Shown: positions 1 through 12,110, counted from the stretch's first letter. The stretch: 43,883 nucleotides of DNA from Folioceros fuciformis (GCA_049999805.1 JBNGIO010006264.1:116085-159967), one strand, 5' to 3'. Notes: generated from the letters alone by a model not told the origin. A program made the numbers and translations.

Positions 1-70
1 CCACCAGGAATTGCAGCCTCTCAAAGACCCACAACGCCGAAGCCCACGAAGCACGGAATCCCGCACGGAC

Positions 71-141
71 CAGATGTACTCCGCGATGATTTTCCCGGAG
101 TCGCTGATATCCAGCTTGAGCAGATCGTTGAGGAGCGACAT
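71..141 (-). CDS. GLN1: Cytosolic glutamine synthetase, first coding exon only
   Basis: The minus strand from 141 reads MSLLNDLLKLDISDSG followed by KIIAEYIW, the N-terminus of plant type-I glutamine synthetase, the enzyme that makes glutamine from glutamate, ammonia and ATP. The match ends after the Trp codon at 71, where the minus strand reads TG|gtccgtgcgg; a first intron is expected close to this point in plant GS genes. The remaining exons, with the catalytic domain, would lie left of the window. The start is the only ATG at the conserved MSLL position, and there is no transit peptide before it, which fits a cytosolic rather than a plastid enzyme. About 24 residues are visible, so the family call rests on a short but distinctive stretch; the exact donor base is uncertain. 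Confidence 0.8.
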
Positions 142-354
142 TGTGGCGTTCTCTACCGCACCGGACCGCGCCGCTCTGCAAGCGCGAGCTCGGGGCCGAG
201 AGCCACGCGCAGCGCAGACGCAGCGAGGGCGGAGAGACGCAAGGGCAGAGCGAGGAGCAAGCAGCTGGGTGGGCACAGAGTGACGAGAGGCACCGCGGGC
301 AGCGCAGAAGAAGGGCAGCGACTTCAACACTGCTGAAACGCACTGGAGCGCGGC

Positions 355-364
355 GAAATATATA
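355..364 (-). promoter_or_regulatory. TATA box of the glutamine synthetase gene
   Basis: The minus strand reads TATATATTTC here, about 215 bases upstream of the GS start codon. It is the only TATA-like stretch between the start codon and the assembly gap at 545. The interval 142-354 would then be mostly 5' untranslated leader, GC-rich and with no other gene signal. The role is inferred from sequence and position. Confidence 0.55.
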
Positions 365-544
365 GCCAGCCCCAAATCACTGGCTTGCTATACCAGCTCC
401 ATATCACTGAGTGTCTAAGCTGGCCCCAAAGTACTTACTAGCTAAACGTCAGGTTCTCGCTTTTATTCCCTCAGCCAAATCGATGTTCGCCACCGACTTA
501 ACTTACCAGCCGGTCGGTAAAGTCAGACGAAGACATCCCATTAG

Positions 545-644
545 NNNNNNNNNNNNNNNNNNNNNNNNNNNNNNNNNNNNNNNNNNNNNNNNNNNNNNNN
601 NNNNNNNNNNNNNNNNNNNNNNNNNNNNNNNNNNNNNNNNNNNN
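545..644. other. Assembly gap of 100 N
   Basis: Exactly 100 undetermined bases in the upstream region of the glutamine synthetase gene. All three gaps in the window have this length, so the true size is unknown. The right flank (645-680) is a GC-rich run of CCGACGCC-type repeats, a likely cause of the break. Confidence 0.99.
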
Positions 645-2360
645 GCCCCAGCCGACGCCCACGCCGACGCCGAAGCAATACGGAAAGGCGGTAGAGTGAG
701 AGCAGTTTCGCCACCGTCCCGATTCGCCCCGGAGAGCCGGCCTCATCTGTCGCCTCTCTTCGTGCCCGCAGATTCCCCTCGCCTTCTTCCTCGCACGACC
801 TCCACAACTCTCTCTCCAACAAGAAAACGCAACGCGTCTCGGGGCCGCGACTCGCCAGACGTTTGTTTTTGCATACATGTTTAACTCGTCATCAGCTGAC
901 AAATCGGGTTAAGCGACGATGCAGTGGCCATGATGCAGAGGACTTGTGACCTGCCGTAGTTGTCATGTGTCGGGTCTGCGGTCCGCTGAAGTAGTCGCAG
1001 CAGGCTGCAGCTGCAGCAGTCTATTCATTGCACTGCTCTGTGCCAGACGAGACATCGTCCAACCTGGCAGTGGAGGCAAGTCTTTGGGAGGTCAATCAAC
1101 CGGGTCTTGTGCGATTTGGGTCTGAGAGAGAGACTGTTTCTGATAATTTTATGGAGTTGCGTATGCCATGTTTGGATTTACCAAAAATTACACAAGTGCA
1201 AAGGACTGGTGCACCGAGAGCATGGCAATCACGCTTCGAGAGCGACTTGGACAACCACCCACCTTGTGAGCCAGAGGCCGGGCCTGTGAGGCTGCAATGT
1301 GAGCGAAGACTGACCTCTAATGGCCACACGCCAAATGGCCAAGGACAGGGGACGTACGACATGTGCTGACGACAGCCTGGCTGACGGATGGGGCCCATTT
1401 GGCATAAACAATGCTGCCTCGCAGACGTAAGAGGAGTCCAGAGTACGCATACGGGGACGATGGGGGTGATCTGCGGAAGAATGTTTACTGCTTGTGCTGG
1501 AAGTCTTACCCCTGGTGAGGTGAAACTCTGTGTGTGTTTGTCTCATCGTGTCCGTGGTGCGCCGCAGTGGTGGAAGCAAAGGCAAAGCGGGTAGGGTAGG
1601 GAAGAAAGGGTTGCCTGGCAGGAGACGGTTTTAGATATGGGAATTGGGAAATTCCGAAAGGTGTGGGTGCTAAAAGGTCAGGGAGAGGCAGTGTTCCAAT
1701 GGAACGCTGCCCTGAGTCGAGGGAGAAGCCTACAGCCTGGGAGTCGTTCCCACTATGTGGGTTGTAACGAAAAAAGGCGTCTCGAATGCTGCTATGACTG
1801 GGTGTGGGGGTCGATGGGACGTTGACTTGGGGTTTGGGGCCGAGCCAGTGGGGTGGTCGTGTGGCATGTATCCGGCGATCTCGGGAGCAACCATATCCAC
1901 AAGTTCCCTGGAGTTCCAACGTCGGTTTGAGAAGGTGGATGCCACTGTACTGCAGGGATGTACGACGGGGGGTGGACGGAGTGTTGAGATGTGATCGGAC
2001 ATGGCCATCGAGATCTGGGCAAGGTAATGTGGATGGATACCTATGCAGGAGATAAGACGAGGAGTTCGAGAGGTGAGACGGTCGTGGGAACCAATCAGGA
2101 GAGGCGGGGGAGGTGGGGCATGTTGTTGCTGTGGTTGTTGTGTTGTTGTTGCCTTGGTAGGTGATGTAGAATCTCCAATGCCGGCCTTGCTCGTAGCTTT
2201 GCAGTTGGATTAGGGTTTGGAGGCGGGGTTTCGTGGTGGCCTTGGGGTTTGCCTTGGGATCCTAGGGAAAGGGTCAAGGACGGATGTGGCGAGCCGGGGA
2301 GGCCGAGGAGGGCGTGGACGCCGAGCGGTGAGCCTGCATCGGCAACTTGGCGTGCTAAGG

Positions 2361-2460
2361 NNNNNNNNNNNNNNNNNNNNNNNNNNNNNNNNNNNNNNNN
2401 NNNNNNNNNNNNNNNNNNNNNNNNNNNNNNNNNNNNNNNNNNNNNNNNNNNNNNNNNNNN
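2361..2460. other. Assembly gap of 100 N with identical 9-bp flanks
   Basis: The nine bases before the gap and the nine after it are both GTGCTAAGG (2352-2360 and 2461-2469). This is what unmerged overlapping contig ends would look like, so there may be little or no missing sequence. Confidence 0.95.
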
Positions 2461-2889
2461 GTGCTAAGGCGTACAAAGAGGGGGGCAAGAGGGCGCCTGT
2501 AGCGGGGGCCCCCCGCAGTCCCTCGGCCCTATCGGCTACCGCCACTGTGGAGGCTTAGGCACTCACCACCCAGGCTGCACTCAACTCCTGCTAAACTGGC
2601 CTCCTCCAACTCCTAGTCTCGGGCAACTTGCCCTCTTCCACTGCCGACTGTCAGATTCACCATCACATGGTGGCGTTCTACCGGGAAGAAACGTTCCTTC
2701 TCGTGTTGGGTCACCACGCAAGTCGACCTTCAGGCAAGAGGACAGCGTTGACTCCGATGCTGGGAATGGCAAACAGGATCTGCTTTCTATGCTATCCGCA
2801 CCACGTCTATTCCTACATGCCTGTAAGTAGAGAAACTTGCGGCCTCGAACTTTCCTGCCTCGTCTACATTTTAGACAGCTGAGATCCGG

Positions 2890-2969
2890 CTCCTTCTCTA
2901 TCTTGTCTCATGCAGGATGTCATTGCTGCCTCCTTCTCTGGCTTGTCTCATTCTGGATGTCACTGCTGG
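2890..2969. repeat. 40-bp tandem duplication
   Basis: Two adjacent 40-base units (2890-2929 and 2930-2969) both begin CTCCTTCTCT and share TTGTCTCAT and GGATGTCA, differing at about seven positions. No coding frame is associated with them. Confidence 0.8.
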
Positions 2970-3901
2970 GTGGGGATAAGGTGACATGAGCCATCCGGCA
3001 TGGCCCGCCAGCGATATATGTGTATGACCTGTTGTGATATGTCAAGCCCTTTCTGCTTTTCTGCTATGTGAGCTTTTCCCCTGTTGTGCTACATGCCAGC
3101 TTTTCTTATTAGCTGCTAGAAAAGCCATTCGCCTGCCACGCCGTCTCCACGCCGATTCATTTCGTACAAACAAGAGGCACGTGAATTTGTGGTAGCAGGG
3201 TAAGGCGGGCCGCTTTCGCAACAGTGCGCTCCCCTCACTTACCAGGTATGCAACAAGCCCTTATGCTCTGCAACAGTCCTTCCGAGAATCCAGAATCTGT
3301 TCTTGCATCCAACCAAGACTGAGCCATTCACAGAGCTGTGTCTGAGCTCACAAGTAGCGCAATCAGACAAGACCCGCACTTCATAGTCAAGTGTGCCCGT
3401 CCGGCTCTAAGCTAGCGCTGATCAAGCTGATACTATCGCGGACGTAATCGTCTCGCCGTTGCGCACGGGGCATGACCACAGCGTCAAAGTATGGCATCAG
3501 CAGAATCTATGCTCAAGGTAGCCACAAACCCGCGTTCCCACAAACCGTTAGCTTTGAAAACTACACATCTTTACAAACCGGTGCTGAAAACTTCCCGATA
3601 CACTAGAGCCGATGATTCAAAGGCAAGTGAGCTGGCTAATCCGTGCACAGAAACGCAAGTGACCATTATCCCGCATTTTCGAAATTTTACGGTCAGGGTT
3701 GTGTCAAAAAATTCGTGACGCTTCAAATTGACTCCTTTTCACAAATGCAGAGACGAAACTCACGCAGGGTCGTGTCAACCGGCAAGTCACACCTACATAC
3801 TGTCACAACCACATACGTACTCTGCGCGGTAACACCTGCATGACAGGCCCCTTGACGCGGGCAGCAACACTCACTACTTCGGCTGGGCCCAAAAAATCAG
3901 G

Positions 3902-6900
3902 TCAACCTTGGTTCAGCAGCTGCCGCAGCACATAGTGCAGAATTCCACCATGCTCGAAGTATGTCAGCTCCACCTGCGTGTCGAACCGGAGCACGCAAGT
4001 GAAACTCTTGCCAGAATCGGTTTTCACCTCCACATCTTGGCCAGGAGTGATTTCCGAGATGCTGCTGGGCAGGTCAATGGTAAACCGCTCACGCCCAGTC
4101 AGACCCAAACTGTCTGCGTCCTGTTTGGGCTTGAAACAGAGGGGAATGATGCCCATTCCCACCAAGTTGCTGCGATGGATGCGCTCGAAACTCTTGGCAA
4201 TGACAGCTTTCACCCCCTAACAGCCGACAAATAAAACAACCCTTTTATTTACAAAGCAACGTTTAGCTACGAAGTTTCAAATTTGAAAATTGACCACAAA
4301 TACAGACCTGAAGGTACGGGCCTTTGGCAGCCCAATCCCGTGAACTGCCACTCCCATATTCAGACCCCGCAAGAATGACGGTATCATGGCCCTCATCCTT
4401 GTATCTCTGCACCGCCACAGAAGAATGAGATGGAGCGAGACAAGGATCAACAGAGGCCACCCAGAAGTTCAGGTTTAGCAACAGCACTTACCATCGCAGC
4501 GTCGTAAATAAACATTTTCTCCCCAGAGGGGATATGGATGGTCTTTGGCCCAACCTCCCCTTTCAAAAACTTATTGACGATCCGAATGTTAGCAAAAGTT
4601 CCCCGAGCCATAATCTCATCATTTCCACGTCGACTTCCATAAGAATTAAAGTCTTTCCGTTCCACGCCATGTTCATTCAAGAACTTAGCTGCAGGGCTGT
4701 CCTTGTGGATATTCCCTGCTGGTGATATGTGATCAGTAGTGATGCTGTCTCCAAAATTGAGGAGGACATACGCGTCCTTCACACCATGAATGCCAGGGGG
4801 AGTCTTTGACATGGATTTGAAGAAGGGCGGCTCGTGTACGTAAGTGGAAGCAGGATCCCACTCATACAAAGCCCCCTCGGGAGCACTCAACGAGTTCCAC
4901 ATGGCATTCCCCTCCGTTATCGCCTGGTATGTCTCCTTGAACATCTCCGGAAGAACAGAACTCTGCACAACCTGTAGCACCACCCGAAGCGTTCTCAGCA
5001 AGGCCGACAAATTGAACGGGGATAATCCACCATCACACGGCAACGTCCACAGTGAAAAGAATTCTCATGTCAAGCAATACCTTATCGACCTCAGCAGTGG
5101 TCGGCCAGATATCCTTCAAAAAAACATTCTTTCCTCCCTTTCCAACACCAATTGGTTCAGTCTTGAAATCAATATCAACCTGCATTTCACAAGCATGACC
5201 ACCCATCATCACCTGGGTACAGCCTCAAGTCAAGCCAGAAACGTGCATCTTGCAAACACCGACGAACTTGCTTACCGTGCCAGCGAAGGCATATGCGACC
5301 ACCAGGGGTGGAGATGCCAGATAATTTGCACGTGTCAGAGGATGCACACGGCCCTCAAAATTCCGGTTTCCAGATAAGACAGCTCCAGCAACAATGTCTG
5401 CGCTTCAGTTCGCCAGATCAACAAAATTAGCTGACAAGTATCCACTCCAAAATCCACAGAAACTGCCACTGGCTGAGCTGAAGTTACACACCATTGTCAG
5501 CAATGGCTGATGACACTGATTCGTGGAGCTCTCCTGAGTTACCAATGCATGTCGTGCAGCCATATCCTACAAGGCTGAAGCCCTGCTTATCCAAGTACTC
5601 ATTCAACCCACTGGGAACACAAGCGCCGACAGTGAGTGTGGTGAGCACATACATACAAAACATTTTTCACAAAAAGGTTCACAGATACTGGTTCTTGGTA
5701 GCTGACAGGCATACTCCACCTTTTTTCAAGATATTTGGTCACAACACCCGACCCAGGAGCCAAACTGGTTTTTATCCACGGCTTCACCTGCAGATGTCCC
5801 CAGAAACACAACCATGAGTACAAGATGCAGAAGCTTTATTGAACCAATTCCAATGTTCTCGGGTGACAGCCTCTTCTCACCTCCAAACCCAAATCCGTTG
5901 CCTTCTTGGCAACAAGGCCAGCCCCAAGCATGACATAGGGGTTAGATGTATTGGTGCAGCTCGTGATGGCAGCAATCACTACATCCCCATGCCTCATTTC
6001 CGCTTCTTGGCCATCAAAATCAAATTTTGCAACCTTCCCCTGATCCTTCTTGGGAATCGCAAAACCCTGATAGGGAGCAACCAAATCAAAGACGCATCAT
6101 CAACAACGACCTGGATGTCATATCGGGTTAAAAAACAGCTGAAGACCAAAAAGTTTGACAAACCACCACCAATTGCGAGACATTACCTTGAATCCAACTT
6201 TGTTATCAAGACAGGCATGCCAATCTTTTTTCATATCCGCAAGGGTCACCCGATCATGGGGTCTGCATCACCTACCCGAGCTTAATGAGACAAGCAAAAA
6301 AGTAAAGAACACAGGATAACATGCAAAGCAGGGAAACTCTGCAAGACCACTTACAGCCTAGAAGTGCATTCTTAGAATAGGCATTACCGTTTGGGGCCAG
6401 AAACACATGGCTCAACTGTGGCCAGGTCAAGTTCCAAGTACGAGGAATAAACTTTGTCTGTCTGGGGCTGCACGCCATGGACAAACGGACTTGAATTACA
6501 ACAAACAAAACCTTCATCCATGCTCGCAGCTACAAAACGTGACTAATCACTGACACGGGCACACTCACCTCATCATAATCAATGAAAAGATTGTTGGCAC
6601 GAAGGTAGGCCTCAATCAGTGCCACCTAAAAGAGTTTCAACCGACAAGTGCTCTAGTTAAAAAAAAGCCTTACGAGCAAGTATATAGAATTAGCAATAAA
6701 GGAGCGAACACAGAGATCTTGACAGTACCTTATCCTTTGACCGCCCAGTCATCGTCAGGTACTGAAGAGTCACGTGATCTACAGGAAAGAATCCCATCGT
6801 CGCCCCATACTCTGGGGACATGTTTGCAATTGTTGCTCTGTCAGCAAGAGACAACTCTGCCATTCCCTTACCTGTGCACAAGCAATTAAAGAGGTCAAAA

Positions 6901-8700
6901 TAATTTAGCAGTTCACTTACGCGGTGACACACCGAAGACCGGGTGACAGAAATGGTTGCACGATGACACCTTACCATAAAATTCGACGAACTTGCCTACA
7001 ACCCCATGCTTCCTCAGTATCTGGGTAACAGTCAACACCAAATCGGTGGCCGTCACTCCAGTCTTGAGCTTGCCTGTCAACTTGAACCCAACAACCCCCG
7101 GGAGCACCATACTCATGGGCTGCCAGCACCACCAACACACAAATCAGCAATTAGAAATTCGACTCCTCCAAGCGAGTAAGCTGCAACACACCAGTATCGT
7201 AGCCGGGCAGGGTTTCACAGGAACCTAAGCGCACCTGACCAAGCATGGCTGCTTCAGCTTCAATGCCACCCACTCCCCATCCAGCGACTCCCAAACCATC
7301 GATCATAGTAGTATGAGAATCGGTGCCAACCAGACTGTCCGGATAAAGATACCCTTTCCGGTCGAAAACAACCCGTGCGAGATACTCCAGATTGACCTGC
7401 ATCGCCAGAAATGATTCAATCCAGTCCATAACGCTGCAAGGCAGCCAGAAGAATGTACTCGGATATCGCTGACGGTAGATACGGGCTTACCTGATGCACG
7501 ATTCCCGAGCCAGGGGGCACCACCAACATGTTCTCGAACGCCGAAGCGCCCCATTTCAAAAACGCAAACCTTTCCCTATTCCTCTCAAACTCCAGCTCCA
7601 TGTTCGACTGCAGCGCATTTGAAGTCCGCGCAACATCAACCTGAACCGAGTGATCTATCACAAGATCTACAGGCACCTGAAACCACACGACCTAGCGTGA
7701 GCCAAGCAACGCCGGGCAAATTGCGCACAGAATCGGCCATGAGAAGCACCCCCAACCTACCAGGGGATTGATGACTTTGGGGTCCCCGCCAAGCCGCTTG
7801 ATGGCATCCCGCATGGCTGCCAAATCGACCACCGCCGGCACTCCGGTGAAATCCTGCAAGAAAAGAGCAGACCCCATCACACGCACGTCCCTCCCTGCTC
7901 CGCAACCAGAAGTCATCCAAGCAAGACAGCGTACCTGCAAGATGACCCTCGCGGGCTTGAAGGCGATCTCGACCTGTTTGGGAGAGGTGTTCTCCCAGTC
8001 TATGATCTTCTCGACATCATCCTTGGTGACCTGGAAATTGTCACAATTGCGGATGCAAGACTCCAACAAGATCCGAATCGAGTAGGGCAGCTTGTCTGCA
8101 TCCCCCGAGGCACACAAATCAGCCTAAGATCTCCACTCCTGGACACACCTACCCAGATCCAGCACACACCACTCACCAACTCTGGGATCGTCTAGCGCGG
8201 GCAAGCTGAAGAACTTGCCGTAGCTCCCACCCCCCTCCTTGGGGAGGGTCTTCACCAAATTCTGGAACGGGTTCTCCGACCCTGCACCAAACACCGCCAT
8301 GAGGCGCCGCGACACCCGACACACCATCGCACCCGCGAGCAAACAAGGATCCAGGCCACGCCAGGCCTGGCCAAGCCGGCATTCAACAGGACACAACACA
8401 ACACACTACACCACACCAAACCAACACACCCATGCTGAGCCGTCGGATGTGCGGGATTTGCAGCAGCACCGCGGCCTTGGGCACGCCTGCGAGCGCGCAC
8501 GAGGCCCTGGGCCAGGCGAGCACCGCCCCCCGCACGCACAAGGAGGATGCGGGGCGGGCGACGGAGAAGAGGGAGAAACGAGGGGCGCGCGTGAGCGGCG
8601 AGCCTTGCACCGAGAAGGCAGCTTGCATTAGCTCACGGACGCCGCGAGAGGAAGAGGCGAGACGGAAGCGTGCAGCACTCGCCACTGCTGCAGGAATCAT
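3902..8700 (-). CDS. ACO: Aconitate hydratase, probably mitochondrial
   Basis: Catalyses citrate to isocitrate through cis-aconitate. I traced 19 exons on the minus strand: 8700-8430, 8281-8177, 8095-7935, 7853-7761, 7676-7491, 7396-7235, 7119-6975, 6871-6729, 6625-6569, 6467-6388, 6262-6187, 6066-5881, 5787-5720, 5610-5492, 5397-5276, 5179-5081, 4971-4492, 4406-4308 and 4216-3902. All junctions are GT-AG and the chain gives 988 residues without a break, close to plant organellar aconitases. Exon 1 (about 90 residues) is Arg/Ala/Ser-rich with almost no acidic residues, a typical mitochondrial presequence; the enzyme proper begins at GSENPFQNL. The cluster cysteines are present (SCTNTSNP and [12 protein letters not shown]), as are the substrate-binding [13 protein letters not shown] and the final swivel domain. 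The start at 8700 is chosen because it adds the presequence. A cytosolic form starting inside exon 2 is conceivable. No frameshift or stop was found. Confidence 0.96.
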
Positions 8701-9900
8701 CCTCTCCTTCTGCAGTAGCAGATTTTGTGTCGATCATGAGCCCCGGCTTCTCCCGCTGCTCTTCCGCTTCTCCCGTCCGTCCCCACCGCCTTCTGCTGCC
8801 CTTCCCACTTCCGCGCCCTCCGCGCGCTGCCAGCGATGGATGCCTCGCGGAACTGCCGCTTCCCTTTCCCCGCAGATCTGTCTGCGTTGCGTGATCACCG
8901 TGCCTGCTCTCGCTCACTAGTTATGCGATGAATTATATCGCACAATGCTAGAAAATAAGCAACACGAAAACAGGTTTGTATGTCCGGCTCACACAATCAC
9001 ACATTTTGACCTAATGGAAGCAATGCTGCTCCATTTACACAGCATCTATCTACTTTCACATTCTTATCGACAAGCTGAGCTCACTTTCTTCTTTCTCGCG
9101 AAGGGCTGGCCAGCAACAGCATTCCAGTCTTCCAGGGACTGTTCGGCAAGGCCGTCTCGCCTCTCCGGTCTGGTATGGCGAGACATTCCGGTGAAAGAGG
9201 AGGAGAGCGTGCGTCCCACGCGTTCAGTCCGCAGTCCGGGCCCCCATCCCGGCACCTCCTTCGGCCCAAGCTTCACTTGTCTGCTGCAACTGGACTTGGA
9301 AATGTCGCGGAAGGCGGAGTCTCGAGACACTGACTCCGATGCGACGGGATAACTTGATTTTCTCTCCTTCTTGGAAGGGAGAAGAATCTTGTTTTAGTTG
9401 GCTAACAACAGATGACGGCTATCCTGCAGATACTTCCCGTACCCCCGCTGGTTAGGTAGGTCCGTTCTGACGCTTTTAGGTGCGGTGCCTTGCCCATCCC
9501 TCGACACGTTTCGGGGCACACGCGTCTCAGATTCTCTCGTGTCCTTGCCTGCACCGCGGGAGTATGGGGCAGAACCTCTTCTTGTCTCGTCATCACTTGT
9601 CCCTACAGCAACTGGATGTGAGTACCCAACACAAGACACAAAGACTGTAGAAACCAGTACTGGTAAAGTGAAATAATAATAAGACAAGCCAGCTAGTGAA
9701 GTATGAGATTGGCCGTCTCACAGAAGTAGAAGAAAATTGAGCCATGGTGTGTCTACTAAGATGCAAAAGCATAGTCATGGACCAAGACTACAAGACTCTA
9801 GTCGAAACCAACACTTTTGAGGATGAAAAGTTAACAACATGCTCAAAGTAACAATAATTTTGAACAAAAAAAGTTAAATCAATAATAAGAATTTTATATA
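8701..9900. other. Upstream region of aconitase, no gene seen
   Basis: GC-rich up to about 8920 (likely aconitase 5' leader and promoter) and then increasingly AT-rich. Open frames at 9064-9352 and 9485-9676 occur on both strands, have no recognisable motif and no conserved splice context. I see no RNA gene. Confidence 0.5.
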
Positions 9901-10283
9901 CAATTATTTTCTATTATTGAAAAAGAAAAAGAAATTCTCATCTACTCCAAAGATTGGAGGACCACCCGAGCATAGCCTATGGCCCAAAGGGTACTAGCCC
10001 CTTCAAAAATTATTCTCAAAAATTACCTGTTACAACTCAAAATGTCATAATGTAGAATGACGAGAGGCCTACTTACCACAAATGCCGAAGAAGCCGCTTG
10101 GCTTGCACTTATTGCTGTTCTAAAGAACGCGTTAACCAATCCTCTTTGCAAAGCAATGGATATCTGTCGATGAAAGAAGGCCACCACCAAGGAAGGGAGA
10201 GAACACCATTCCTATTACTATGATAAACCTTTGTGCACTCCTTGATGACCCTTTAAAAAAACCTTGTCCACGAGCAAGCAAGG

Positions 10284-10335
10284 GATGAAAATATGCCCAC
10301 CTTACAAGAGATGAAAATATGCCCACCTTACAAGA
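10284..10335. repeat. Perfect 26-bp tandem duplication
   Basis: GATGAAAATATGCCCACCTT plus ACAAGA is repeated exactly at 10284-10309 and 10310-10335, inside the retroelement remnant. Perfect identity suggests a recent slippage event. Confidence 0.9.
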
Positions 10336-10558
10336 GAGAATGTTATGGACTAAAGTGCTTGCAAAACCCGCCTTAGCCCATCCAAAGGTTGAATCTCTGT
10401 TAGGATCTGTAACAACTACATCAACGACACAAACTTGTTGCCCCCTAGTGAAAAAAAAGGTCAACTCTAAGTGAAACCTCGTAGTGCAAAGTATATAGAC
10501 GCTCCCTATACAAAAGAAACTCACACTCCTTAGCCATTGAGAACATAACGTCTTGAAT

Positions 10559-10639
10559 GGCATGACGGGTGGCAACGCAATGAACGGCATGACGGGTGGC
10601 AACACAATGAACAGCATCATGGGTGGCACCACAATGCCC
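10559..10639. repeat. Three 27-bp tandem units in the retroelement remnant
   Basis: Units at 10559-10585, 10586-10612 and 10613-10639 share a GGCATGACGGGTGGCAACRC core; the third has diverged. The period is a multiple of three, so the minus-strand frame gains repeated nine-residue units. Confidence 0.85.
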
Positions 10640-11260
10640 CCAACAGAGACAACGTGCTAGATAAGAAGGACCTCCTGTTATCGACAATGGCAATCCTCCA
10701 ACTGCATATAGAGAGAGGAAAAGGCAAAGGGCGGGCTAAACCTAAGCAAAATCTTAGTGCGGTGGAGAAAGTTGCTGGTGTGATTCGAAACGCATAGATG
10801 CAAGGTTGAGCCAAAAACCAAAGAGCCTGCCCCTTTATCTAAACAAAAGCGAATACGAGCTCGAGAAGACCTAGAGATGGATGAGTCGAAAGAAGAACTC
10901 TTAATGCTTGGCCATATTGCTTTTCCAGTAGGGAGGCCTGAAGACCCTTCAACCCTTCCCTCAAAAAGGAGGTAGAGCCTTATGAGTCTCCAAAGGTAAA
11001 GAGTTCCTCACTTGCTCAAGAGAAACCTGTAAAGAGAAAACGCCCTCCTCAACACCTAAGATAAAATCTTCAAGAAGAAGGAAATCTTGCAGCAAAAATG
11101 AGAGGCCAAAATTGGAGTTGAAAGGCCCAACTACCGAGAAAGGCAACTAGGGTAGAGACCTTCATAGCCAAAAGGCCAAACCCCCCAAAGGGAACCGACA
11201 AGGAAGCCTGTTTTTGAGCCAAATCACTAAGGGCACACTCAAAGATGCCAGAACCCATGT

Positions 11261-11474
11261 CTCCAAGAGCCGACATAACCCACACTACAACAATGATAGA
11301 TGTTGTTATGGGATGTGAGATAGGTTATTGGAATGAGCTAAGTAATTTATTGGAGTCTTGCATGTACTCCAAGAGCCGACATAACCCACACTACAACAAT
11401 AATAGATGTTGTTATGGGATGTGAGATAGGTTATTGGAATGAGCTAAGTAATCTATTGGAGTCTTGCATGTATT
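11261..11474. repeat. Two-copy 106-bp tandem repeat
   Basis: Copy 1 starts at 11261 (CTCCAAGAGCCGACATAACC) and copy 2 at 11367 with the same sequence; the two are near-identical over about 106 bases through TTGGAGTCTTGCATGTA. Both copies contain TGTTATGGGATGTGAGATAG. The AT-rich composition and lack of coding suggest a transposon-derived or LTR-like piece. The repeat starts just beyond the retroelement remnant. Confidence 0.9.
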
Positions 11475-12110
11475 CTATTAGTATCCACAAGTTAGGACTA
11501 GAGATATCTATATACTAATAGGCCCTTGACTGTATTTGATCCTACATCCATAGGTAAGGTTGAAAAGGATAAAACCAATCTATATGCTCTTACTCTCCAG
11601 GGTGAGGACATCTTCAGTCTAAGAAGGTATGCTTCCTTATTGCATAGTGGTAGTGAACAATACATACTTCCAATGTGGGACATGTCTCTAACAGCAAGCT
11701 ATGTAGAGTTGAGGGGATCTTGTGAGTAGACTATGCCCTGAGGTTTGTATGCCCTAACCCTCTATGCATGAGAGCATTCCAGGTCCAAGAAGGTTGAAAA
11801 GGGCTAGGGATTGTTTGTATGCCCTAACGCACTATGTGTGAGGGCATCCCAGTCTAAGAAGGTTTGCTTCCTTATTTTGTAAAGTGGTAGTTAACAATAC
11901 TTACTTACAACATCATTAAGCAAAGTGGTTATGATCTCTTGATTAGTTTCATAGTCCAAGGTTGAAGCACTCGATCTAAAACATTGGAGTAGGCTGGACT
12001 GGACTGAAAGACTATGATAGCTTTTTAAGAGGGCCCCATAGCGCTGAACCTGTAGTTGATAGCGATAGCCTCCGGGGCTCTCAAATAGGACAACTAATCA
12101 GCTTTATTTC
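11475..12110. repeat. Diverged repeat pair in non-coding DNA
   Basis: About 50 bases beginning AGTCTAAGAAGGT and continuing through GCTTCCTTATT to GTGGTAGT and AACAATAC occur at about 11616-11669 and again at 11851-11906 with several differences. Between them TTTGTATGCCCTAAC is also repeated (11742 and 11815). The region looks like decayed LTR or other repeat DNA, and I see no gene in it. Confidence 0.6.

Larger units (their letters stand above)
645..3901. other. Intergenic region, no gene recognised
   Basis: I found no protein family in any frame here. Open frames at 1028-1369, 1637-1825 and 2217-2358 are short, overlap frames on the other strand and show no known motif. An Arg/Gly-rich stretch (SRGGRGGRGRR) near 2285-2330 could be part of an RGG protein but is cut by the gap at 2361. 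A reverse telo-box (TTAGGGTTT, 2210-2218) lies just upstream of that stretch, so a plus-strand promoter and first exon around 2200-2360 is possible but unproven. The interval 3100-3901 probably includes the 3' untranslated region of the aconitase gene. Confidence 0.5.
10132..11285 (-). mobile_element. Decayed non-LTR-like retroelement, C-terminal reverse transcriptase region
   Basis: Read on the minus strand, pieces in shifting frames match the C-terminal part of a family of plant and algal reverse-transcriptase proteins. First comes a segment ending QASLSVPFGGFGLLAMKVS then FLGSWAF (around 11220-11110), the region after the RT thumb. Then comes a His/Cys-rich segment near 10640 with a HAIQDVMFSMAKE motif, and then LRVDLFF with QQVCVVDVVVTDP near 10470-10410, the nuclease-like tail. 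Frames change several times and parts are missing, so this is a fossil. The 27-bp tandem repeat at 10559-10639 falls inside the RHAV-type segment. Family placement rests on motif resemblance only. Confidence 0.55.

Noticed and set aside
8239-8920. Long plus-strand frames opposite the aconitase 5' exons
   Set aside because: They are antisense shadows of GC-rich coding and leader sequence with no family similarity.
10132-10632. A 166-codon minus-strand frame as a protein gene
   Set aside because: It is a chance-extended piece of the retroelement fossil; element motifs appear in neighbouring frames, and the frame itself has repeat-derived ends.
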